Below are positions 55,376 to 64,000 of a stretch of DNA of 64,000 bases, piece by piece. A program made the translations under genes and the position numbers. Source of the DNA: Metallyticus violacea (lineage: Eukaryota; Arthropoda; Insecta; Mantodea; Metallyticidae); NCBI GenBank assembly GCA_030762175.1, contig CM060831.1, positions 143,243,501 through 143,307,500 of the forward strand, given 5' to 3'. Numbering within the stretch: the first letter of the stretch is position 1; each line of letters starts with the position of its first letter. The notes under the pieces were generated by a model that saw only the letters and a list, made by a program, of their open reading frames with translations, was not told where the DNA came from and made no database searches.

Positions 55376-55648
55376 ACCGCCACGGGTGACCGAGGTCGTT
55401 AAGGCGCGGACTCGTGAATGGGAGGTCTGGGGTTCTAATCCCACAAGGACCGTCCTCCTGAGGTTGTTTGCAGGTTTTCCTCAGTCCTCATAACTGGCAA
55501 ATGCCGGGGAGGTACCCTAAACTTAGGTCTGGAACGTTTCCTTCCTTAAAAAAATCCTTTCCCAATTTACCATTTCATTTCATGTATCATCAGTGTTCAC
55601 CGCCTGTGGTGCCTTAGTAATAAAAATGGGCGTTAAACGAGATTCAAA
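55376..55648 (+). mobile_element. SINE family B, full length (reference copy)
   Basis: Head gccacgggtgaccgaggtcg, ttaaggcgcggactcgtgaa, box-B-like ggggttctaatcccac. Body: accgtcctcctgag, ggtaccctaaacttaggtct, ttccttccttaaaaaaatcc, catgtatcatcagtgttcac, cgcctgtggtgcc. Tail gggcgttaaacgagattcaa. The gtggccgag/gttaaggcg arrangement is Leu/Ser-tRNA-like. No clear target duplication was found. Confidence 0.88.
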
Positions 55649-56665
55649 TATATTTGTATATTAACTGAGAGTGTTATAATTATAAAATTCCAACATTTCT
55701 TATTTTTGCAAAGCAAAATGCGCTAAGATCAAGATATATTCTTAAATAATTATTTTTTAAAACGGGAAGTATTTTTGACTAGCTCTGTTTTTCAAAGCCT
55801 ATTGGTTAGGACATAATAATTCTGTTACTCTTCTAAATTGGTATATTTCTTCTTATGGAGGATATATTCAGTTCCAATTGCATTTACCGTGGTCTTTAGC
55901 AGGTTATAATAGCACAGTCATTCCCTCTTCCATGTTTTAGTCTCTATAATCGCCTCTGACCACTCTGATTGTAGCCATAGCTTTTGTACTTATCATTTAA
56001 ACAGGAAAATGCAATTTCTGGAACGGGTTAGATTTGGAAAATTTTACTACAAATAGACGATATATTAATTATTTAACATATGACTATTACTCACTACACC
56101 ATTGAAATCGTTGGGCAAAAAACGCTATGTTTCTTGCTATTGGGCGACCATTTTTACGCAATAATGAGCTTTTTTTATTTATTTATTTATTTATTTAAAA
56201 GTCTATTGCTGAACCGCTGAGCAAGTTTATTTTGAATAGGAAGCAACTGCAACTATTTGAGCACTTTGAAATTGTTGATGCCGACAAACGCACTTTATTT
56301 TAGTCTCTGGCTGTCACGTATTCTATTGCGATGTGACGAAAGTGAAACCTGCTGATTCCGCACAGGCACAGTGCAGAGACCGACCGACCTACCGACTTTC
56401 ATAATAACTGCACGTTGCCTTTATGGGTGTTGCCGGTGAATGTGCATGTTTCTTTGCCTTCCGTTTGCTATCCAGATGTTTATTTTTAAGTATTACGTCG
56501 CGCTTTTCAGAGTAACAACGCAGTCTTCCTTATGCCTTTGGGGTACATACATATTAATGAATTTTTTATAGCTCTGAAAACAAGCCTCCGCTTACATAAA
56601 ATACTCTCTGCAATAATGCTGATAATTTAATAAGAGTTGCCTGCAACTTAATTAACAAACGACAC
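55649..56665. other. no gene seen; (TTTA)n at about 56163-56198
   Basis: AT-rich with a short tetranucleotide run. A GC-richer piece at 56330-56420 with a ccgaccgacctaccgac repeat has no other support. Confidence 0.45.
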
Positions 56666-57125
56666 ATTGAGCTGGGTGGCTTAGGCGGTAATAATTGGAA
56701 CTCGCATTTGGGAGACCCTGGATTCAATTCCCGTTAGACTCGCCATTGGTCTTGGGTTTTTTCGTGGTTTAGGCGAATGCTGGGACATACGAATTTTCTG
56801 TCCTTCCATTTAATAACATTTCATTCCGTCGATTGTTTTACCGGATCGAAAGTGAGGCTAGCGCGATGTGAGGATGCCTAGCGCTTTGGAAAGGTTTCTG
56901 CCCCAGCGTCTGGTATGGAAGCAGGCCTTCTGACTCTTTGGGGGCTGTGGGGACTTCGCCGGTGTCTAAGTGCTCTATTTGGAAACATGTAAGGGACCCC
57001 GTTCCTGCCTGGTATGTCCCTCACTTTATCCCTTCCTCCGGAGGTGTCCCATTGAAGGCGTAGGCACAAGCGGCCAGTCGTAGGCAAGGCTGAAGGGCCG
57101 AATTATTCTCCCTCGCTCAGGCCAG
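56666..57125 (+). mobile_element. SINE-like family C, copy 4 (most complete)
   Basis: Head gagctgggtggcttaggcgg (box A-like) and, 40 bp later, ggattcaattcccgttag (box B-like). Then tttttcgtggtttaggcgaa, aaggtttctgccccagcgtc, cttatcccttcctccggagg, ccagtcgtaggcaaggctga and tctccctcgctcagg. The same order, reversed, is found at 16040-16546. At about 0.46 kb it is long for a SINE. The 69-codon minus-strand frame inside is not a gene. Confidence 0.72.
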
Positions 57126-57339
57126 TTCAGTCTGACCAAAAAGGTGATTTTAAGTTCAAAAATGTTCGTTAGTCATTAAAAGTAATATTTTAAAATATTA
57201 CGCAAAGTATAATTAGTTTCAAAAATATAAATGTTCATGTAAAGATTACATGATGTTATATATGAATATTTTAATAGAGAAGCGCAGATATACTTAGAGT
57301 GTATCCTTGAATTACTTGTATTTATAACATAGGGTGCTG

Positions 57340-57910
57340 TCAACTATGACAAGTTTCTGAAGTCTTTTCAATGAGCATCTTAACCTCTTCCCTGGATGCA
57401 GTGATATCCACAAAGGTATTCTTTAAGTTCAAGGAAACTATACAGGCTGCAAGGCGCCAAAACTGGAGTGCATGTGAAGATTTGTGTCTTGTTGCAGAAA
57501 AAGTTTTCCTTTTCCCCTTCAAATATTTCTCAATCGCTCGAAGAGCCAAAATGTGAAACTCTGAGTTGATTGTTGGCCTATGTTCCAAGAAATCAACTTG
57601 GTTAATAAAATGACTTTGTTATCATGAATTTACGAGCTAAAACCTTTGATCATTATGCCATTTTTTGTGGCGAATATTTATGTCAATATTTTATGGATTG
57701 CCGTTTCATGTCCGGTTCATAATGGTGTGTCCACCTTTTCGTCTACAGTGTTTTTTGAAGGAAAGCTTCACGTTTATGTTCATAGCACTGTGCTCCGTAA
57801 CGGCTTCAGAGAGCTCATTAGATTCAGTTATCTATCTGCTGGCTATGGAGTAATGAGTAAAAGGCATTCAAGAATTATACCTGCATTTCATTTGTTAAAC
57901 TATTACATCT
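57340..57910 (-). mobile_element. mariner relic, inverted sibling of 53600-54060
   Basis: The minus strand has HHYEPDMKRQS and then VDFLEHRPTINSEFH (family form (V/I)DFL..G.TIN...Y), followed by an open but unrecognisable tail to 57340. The first part is nearly collinear with 53690-53990. Frameshifts lie between the blocks. Termini were not found. Confidence 0.62.
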
Positions 57911-58660
57911 AGGTACGAATGATCCAAAAGGGCATTACTTTTCATTGTATTATACTGTGCGGTCCATTTTAAAACCGCTGGAATTCTGGCTGGACGTGCG
58001 GCGCGCGTTTACTGGGGAAAACCGACCACTCCCTCACGGGAAGAAAATCAATCACCAACGCATGCCAATCAGTGTTATTCTAACACTGTCATTAAAACAA
58101 GCGAGTTACAGTAAATCCCTGATTTGGAATGGTGTGGTACATTGAATATTCGTTGTTGAATCTTATCTCTTAAAGAGACAATCTTACGACAGACCTGCAC
58201 GTAAATTTCGACAGAAATTTTAATGCTAAAACATATCTAAACATAAACCGAACAGAGTGATTCAGGTACTCGCATTCGGTAAGTTCTGAGTTAAATTAAA
58301 CTTTAAATGAGAAATATTATTCCGATTTTTAATTTAACCATTTCAGCTGCTTTTAATGTCAAAACCAGCAAAGAAACATAATGAAAGAAGCAGTAATTAA
58401 ACTTAAAGTAGATTACAACTGCTGTTAGAGTATGTTATGTTTATATCAAGCATGGGCATCCGCGTTTCCAAGGACTCCCAGCGTCTAGCAAACAGCCATT
58501 TCGAAAGTCAACTTCCACGTGTCTTTCAGGGTCAAGGATCTTGGTTTATTTTTTATTCTCCAGGTGATGCTGGATAAGAAATCCGCCTACACTTGCTTTA
58601 GACAAGAAGAGGCGAGCTGGAAAGGATGAATGCTATTAGTAATTTAAAATAAGTGGTCTG
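57911..58660. other. no gene seen
   Basis: Mixed composition; the 66-codon frame at 57945-58145 is unrecognised. The sequence just upstream of the candidate first exon becomes GC-richer, with C-runs near 58665-58685. Confidence 0.4.
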
Positions 58661-58699
58661 CCGTGCCCCCCCCCCCACCTCCCCCTCTCAAGCTGATGC

Positions 58700-59174
58700 G
58701 TGATTAAGTGAGTGAAACTCTATGGAAGCTGTCAGTTCACCGTGTACTGCCGTTCAGCGAAGACCGGTGTGTAATTTCATCTCGGAGTATGTGCAACTTC
58801 CGTCCACAGCTGCATTATCAGCCAGCAACAAAACATTGAATAACACACAGGCGTTTGGCTTTTTATGTTTTTATATGTATCACCATCAAATCAACTTGTT
58901 AAAATAATTTAAAGTGTTGGTAGTTCCAAGTTTTGCTGCTTAAGTTGGATTGTTTGAAAGAAACAGTGTTTTGAAACGTTTGTTGAAAGAGATAGTTCAG
59001 ATAGTGCAGGAGGCAAAGGTAATAGTCCAGCACTGAATGACGAATCGTATCTGAAAAGTACAGGAAGTGTGCATTGAAATAAACTCTCTAGAAGATTGAT
59101 GTTGAGAAGTTGTGTGCGGTGAATATCAGCGAACAGAGTGACATAAACCAAAAGAACACTTAAAATAACTTACA
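58700..59174 (+). promoter_or_regulatory. putative promoter and 5' untranslated exon
   Basis: This is the stretch directly upstream of the ATG at 59175. It is less AT-rich than its surroundings, with a C-rich run at 58665-58685 just before it. There are short upstream ATG frames (58722-58907). No strong TATA or initiator pair could be assigned. The RNA start is unknown. The call depends on the first-exon call at 59175. Confidence 0.3.
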
Positions 59175-59189
59175 ATGTCAAAGCTTAAG
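59175..59189 (+). CDS. candidate first coding exon (MSKLK), phase 0 donor
   Basis: The context cttacaATGTC is a good insect translation start. The open frame is MSKLK, and it ends at AAG|gtaagttaat, a near-perfect donor. The intron phase is 0, like the candidates at 25877-33969. It could be the start of a separate gene continuing beyond the window, or an alternative promoter for a shorter isoform of the same gene. The 15 coding nucleotides are too few for family recognition. Confidence 0.5.
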
Positions 59190-61120
59190 GTAAGTTAATC
59201 GTCTGCTTTTTTTCTCCAATTACACTTACCAAATTTATGTCTTAAAATTTAGATTTTTATTTCTTCCTAGTTCTTTGTTTAACGTTTTGGCTATCTCTGA
59301 ATTTCTCTTTTGTGGTCATCAATCTTCGTTTCTGTAATTGCCCATTTAATTTTATGCTCGCTTTTGTCTTATTTTTTAGAATATTTAAGATTTACTTCCC
59401 CATTAATTCTTTCATTAAGGTTATGAAGCTTAAGACATCATAGCTAGCGCGTGACGGCTATTAAACTTTCTTAACAAAATAACTTGTGAGCTTTCTCCTC
59501 TCTACACCCCCCCCCCCCTCTACGATAGGATAAACAGACATCTCAGTTCCAAAGGAGATAATTTTGAAAACATATATTACTAAAGTTTTCGTTGCATACT
59601 TAGGGCAAATAAAATCCTTGTTTTTCATTTATAAGCAATGTACACTTTAATATTAAAAGTTTGCAGCAATAGCGTGCTCTTTTTATCTCGAGCATATGAC
59701 AGCAGGTGTTATTGTTGAGCTATACTATCAGCTAAATTACGTTCTATTGACACACACCAACTTCACCACCTGTAAACACCCCATTATCATCAGTACTGCT
59801 TTGTGTTGCAGTAACAGTAATTTCTGATTGCAGATCCGCATTTTAATGATCCAAGTATTTTATTCTTTTGCTTTTTCTATTTTGGCATCATCATTATCTG
59901 CACAACAGCTATCAACTTTTCAAAATGAAAGAAAAGGGATCTTTAAATACTTTTATTATAAGAATGTCTGCCTTAAGGGAATTGAGTAGTTCAGATGTTT
60001 TGAGAATCTAAGTGTCTTAAGGGAAGTATTAAATGGAAGAGGGGTCAAAATCTTTGTTGTTGTTTTTTTTTTTTGTACAATTGTAATATTTGAAACTTTT
60101 TGTTTATTTTATATGCTTTTTATTAAGGTTCCTTGGTATACGTATTTTAATACATTTTTAATTATGCCATTGCAGAAGCCATTTTAGGGGGATTTCTCGA
60201 GCACTTTTCAGTTAAAATTCTCTATCTCAGGAATTATTTGCTCTAGAAGGCTATGGCTTGTCTTGAATGACAAAAAGTTGTGTTTTATAATTTGGAAACA
60301 TTTTTTCCATCTTTGTGTTTTTCAATGTTGTAGTGTTTTAGCCGGTGTTTTCCTCAAAAAGTTAGTTTTTCTGCAAAAACAATTTTTTGGCTGCAGTTAT
60401 TGAAAAACTATGTCTTTTGCTTAAGTTTCCCATTTTTAGGATCTATATAAGCTATCCCTTTAAAACGTTTACACTTACTCATGATATTATGTATGAATAT
60501 TTTACTTATATAAGTAAAAAAATAAAATGGAAAATTTTGAAAATAGTTTATAGTTTGCTTTAGAGTCATGATATATTGGTGAAAATAGATAATTCTTTTC
60601 AATTATGTGCATCTGTATGCTGTAAAAGTTTCGTTTAACTAGCTTTAATAATTCTTGAGAAAATGAAAACTGAAGCTGGTAAATTTAACATTACAGGGAT
60701 ATGCCTTATAATACGATTTATGAAAATGTATTTTGCAAAATAAAATTAAAGAATGTCTGGCTTAAGAGCATCGAGTAGTATGTTCCAATATCCTAAGTTT
60801 CTTATTAGTGTTAAAGAAATAAAAATAAAATTTTGACAGAAAATTTGGCGGTTATTTCTAAATATGGTTCACTATTATAAATTGAAGAATTATTGAACAA
60901 TATTTTTACATTATATTTCATTGCAATTTCCCTTCGTGTGTATTTAACAGATCAGACATATTTTTCTTAATAACCATTTTAAATATATGGAAAAAATGCT
61001 TATTTGCTGTTTTAAGGTTCAAGCTAACATTATTATCCACTGGTTCATAAAGCTTTTCTTTAAAAACAGTAAATGTAAAAACAGGAGTAAACTCTGCATG
61101 CAAAAGTATATATTTAGCTC
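59190..61120. other. presumed first intron, with a short internal duplication
   Basis: AT-rich. Around 59960-60015 and 60748-60800 the block aagaatgtctg(c/g)cttaag...gagtagt...ctaagt recurs in the same orientation (about 50 bp). This suggests two copies of an unrecognised repeat. C-runs at 59504-59518 and a T-run at 60063-60074. No exon was found. Confidence 0.45.
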
Positions 61121-61318
61121 TTTCTTCCTTCCTTCCTTCCTTCCTTCCTTCCTTCCTTCCTTCCTTCCTTCCTTCCTTCCTTCCTTCCTTCCTTCCTTCC
61201 CTCCCTCCCTCCTTCCTTCCTTCCTTCCTTTCTTTCTTTCTTTTTCTTTTTTTCTTTCTTTCTTTCTCTCTCTCCCTCCCTCCCTCCCCCCTCCATCATC
61301 ATCATCATCATCATCATA
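61121..61318 (+). repeat. compound pyrimidine microsatellite (TTCC)n/(TTTC)n/(CCCT)n/(CAT)n
   Basis: Almost 180 bp of uninterrupted pyrimidines followed by about eight CAT units. Such mirror-symmetric polypyrimidine tracts can form triplex DNA and are mutation-prone. The Pro/Ser/Phe-rich and Lys/Glu/Gly-rich frames are artefacts of it. Confidence 0.95.
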
Positions 61319-62394
61319 AAGGACCTTAAACTTAACAGCTGCTTGTTGTATCCTTCCTTTAACCGGTCTTCTAGGATTACTATGAAGTATTATATCTATT
61401 TGCTTTAATATACATGCTAAAACCGGGTGTTTCCTTAATCGTCTATTTTGCTGTTTAATGAAAATGTGTTAAGTTCCTTTCGTATTTGAGTATTACTTTT
61501 CTTATTTATTTAAAAAACTGCTACTGTCTTAAAAATCTCATTTCTGCTACTTCTATTCTTCTCTTTTTTGTAGTTACCCAACATTAGGTACCATAGGTGA
61601 ATATAGAACCTCAATCACTTTGTATATTTTTAAAACTGCTTCTACAATAACGTTCGGCAATAAGCTCTTTTTATTGTTCCAAGCATATATTGGAGCCTGT
61701 TAAATGTAGTATTTATGTCCTTATTTCCATCAAGGTTCATATAATTCTTCCTCTAGAGATAAACTATAGATACCAATATAAATCAAACGCTGTTGCACAA
61801 AGAAGTTTCCGGAGGCGTAAAATTTTGCCGGAATCTACGATACAGTACTATTAAAAAATTTCCATGTACAATTCTAAATTTGCAGTATTTGCAAGAATTT
61901 TAATTTTCCAAATCGCTTGACTTTATTACAATTAGTTTAGCATGATCTCCTAAGTATATTACTACTGTTAACAATATCTTGATGCGTGAACAATCTGTTG
62001 AATTATCTCAACCAAAGTGATCTCATAAACTCTCGCTTTTATATTTACTACATATGAAAGATTATTTATTCCTACTGAATTTGCCATGTCCTTATGTATT
62101 AGCGTTGCACCGCCAATCGTAGCACTAGAGATTCTCAATTTAATTCGTCCACCTAAACTATTCACGCACTGGGCTGCAGAAGAAATTCTGATACGATACA
62201 TTATTGTTTTCTGAGGGTGTAAGCAAACATGGCGAGGTGTAAAGCTTCTTTAAGGTCAATTCTTAGTTCTGAATCACACCCCTATATCTCCATGTGTCAC
62301 TTCTGATGTATAAGGCATGGTGTTTTCCAAATGTTATAATTTATTTATAGGCTATTGAAGACATGCTTGAACAAGTTTAATTACATGATAAAAG
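61319..62394. other. no gene seen
   Basis: AT-rich. The 77-codon minus frame at 61968-62201 has no recognisable motif. Confidence 0.45.
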
Positions 62395-62505
62395 AATAAT
62401 AAAAAGGTTTATATACAAGGCCCTCTGTATATCATATGTCATTTGTTTCCTGAGTGAGAATACCATAATATTTCAAATCGACAGCTACTCCGACTCGGCA
62501 TTTCT
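62395..62505 (+). repeat. dispersed repeat H, copy 1
   Basis: ggtttatatacaaggccctctgtatatcat...tttgtttcctgagt...atttcaaatcga recurs at 63195-63300, about 800 bp away in the same orientation. Not recognised. Confidence 0.6.
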
Positions 62506-62520
62506 TCTGCATGGGATGTA

Positions 62521-62621
<101 letters not shown>

Positions 62622-63194
62622 AAATTGAAGATGCGATATATCATTTACCACGGACTTGGCGAGGTGTAGACATTTCTTTTGTTTTGACATACTTATTTTA
62701 TAAACAACTATTGATAAACGTAATATTCATACACTCAGGTTAGTTAACTCATAAACATCAGAAATAGACGTTATTTGGTGTTTTCTAAACTAACATCTAA
62801 ATGAGCAAAGTAAGAACTCAAAAAGATTGCCTAAGTAACTAAAGACTTCAAGAAAATAATCAGTCAACCCATGCATTACAGGAGGCCGTTGCCAGGTCCT
62901 TGTTCCTTTCGGTAGCACACTCATTTTGTACAATTTTATGTTTATTGAATTATTTGAATTAATTATTTAATCAGGAAGATGAATATTTGCTGCAGTTATT
63001 ACACTCATATAACACAAACCGAGTAAGGAAAAAGTATTGTTTTATAAACATTGTATCGTAATAGGGCTTTAAACTATAAATAAATGCCATTTGTTACGAA
63101 AAAAAAGAAATGTTTTATGTTCCCAATCGTATTTACATGTTGAGGTTTTTTGTTTTTTCTAAAATGTTGAACAATGTTAGGATAACAGAGCAAT

Positions 63195-63300
63195 ATAAGG
63201 GTTTATATACAATGCTTTCTGTATTTCATTGTGTCTTTGTTTCCTAAGTCCTCATAAGCTGATAAATTTCAAATCGATAATGATTTCAACTCAGCAATAC
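63195..63300 (+). repeat. dispersed repeat H, copy 2
   Basis: gggtttatatacaatgctttctgtatttcat...tttgtttcctaagt...atttcaaatcga matches 62395-62505 with scattered substitutions. Confidence 0.6.
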
Positions 63301-63549
63301 TAAACCGATAAGTCTAAGGCAATTAGAGGTCGACTAGCATACTGGGAGCTGTTTGCGGATCATACAAACTAGTTAATATGGGTATTTTTTCTGAAGGTGC
63401 GCGAATCTAGAAACAATTTATTTTCTGCTTAGAACGCAATAACTAGCGTAATTGTAAATAATATGTAAGATGTTTCCAATCATATATCTGTAAATACGTT
63501 CCTCTCATTATTTATTTATTTCTCATTTTTTATTGTTTTTCCTCTCTCT

Positions 63550-63644
63550 AATTTTGTATATTACTTAAGCATGTACGGTCACCGATCCATGCCTAAAATA
63601 TATTTGTAATATGTAAATTGAATTTTATAACAATAAAGATAAGC

Positions 63645-63726
<82 letters not shown>
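63550..63726 (+). repeat. possible retroelement 3' end with (CTA)n-(AAT)n tail
   Basis: A transcript-3'-end-like stretch (attttataacaataaagataagc) runs directly into (CTA)n at about 63648-63691 and then (AAT)n to 63726. The array at 26905 is also preceded within 30 bp by aataaata. A non-LTR element whose 3' tail seeded the microsatellite would explain both. No reverse-transcriptase coding sequence was found in the window. Confidence 0.35.
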
Positions 63727-63728
<2 letters not shown>

Positions 63729-64000
63729 GGTCATCGAGAAATCGCTTTGCAGCCATGTATAGCCGAGATTTCACTAAGGAAGTGAATTCGGTTGGCAGTA
63801 CTGACCGTGCGCCGAGTGTTCACTTAACCACCAAGGCAAGCACACACTCCAAAGTCCAAACCTTAGCAACGGTGGGCGGATTACTTACTAAAAACTGGCT
63901 TCGAATAAAGGAAGGAATCTCGGTTAGTAAGAGCTTCTTGCTACTAATGCGCAGGTCAAGGGTTAGACACCCCACTGGCAAAATGTTTTCTCTCTCTCTC
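63727..64000. other. GC-richer window end, unidentified
   Basis: Less AT-rich than the preceding DNA, with no ORF or recognisable tRNA-like boxes, ending in a (TC)n run. It is cut by the window edge. Confidence 0.4.

Noticed and set aside
61114..61319. Pro/Ser-rich and Lys/Glu/Gly-rich frames
   Set aside because: Products of the compound pyrimidine microsatellite.

Overview
The window looks like intronic and intergenic DNA from a large-genome arthropod, most likely an insect of the cockroach/termite type. That assignment is inference. It rests on AT-rich sequence, very long distances between short spliced exons, many decayed Tc1/mariner-superfamily transposons, and several tRNA-headed SINE families. 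There are no bacterial operon features, no intact long open reading frame and no CRISPR array. The longest open stretches are translated trinucleotide microsatellites.

Host-gene signal is sparse and lies on the + strand. Three very short candidate exons (25877-25915, 31232-31288, 33949-33969) have good splice signals and are all phase 0/0. A candidate first coding exon (59175-59189, peptide MSKLK, insect-type start context, perfect donor) lies about 25 kb downstream of them. Together they suggest that much of the window is giant introns of one or two + strand genes with several promoters. Weaker exon or promoter candidates lie at 9678, 12407-12491, 22921, 43904, 51224 and 52719.

Almost everything else is repeats. 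(1) At least 15 relics from several Tc1/mariner lineages were found. They include a TIR-bounded mariner at 6314-7529, its sibling at 29690-31042, a long-TIR element at 46546-48321, an internally deleted element at 41930-42741 that keeps a 147-codon ORF joining the DNA-binding and C-terminal parts, and a 0.1-kb miniature element at 40881-40982. (2) SINE family A has ten copies with a tRNA-like head, box A and box B; several have exact 10-14 bp target-site duplications. (3) SINE family B has a Leu/Ser-tRNA-like head and five copies. (4) A longer family C has four copies or fragments. (5) An AT-rich foldback family, D, has three copies with 50-64 bp inverted arms; one copy can be compared with its own empty site at another locus. 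(6) There is a two-unit tandem duplication (17223-18514) in which each unit was later hit by a different insertion. (7) Many microsatellites are present, including a 0.75-kb (ACT)n array.

Several SINEs sit inside dead mariner elements (20193, 30260, 45974, 47356, and next to 39357). This gives a relative chronology of mariner first and SINEs later. The most distinctive material is the foldback family with its filled and empty sites, the hidden phase-0 microexon series, and the catalytic-core-deleted transposase ORF.
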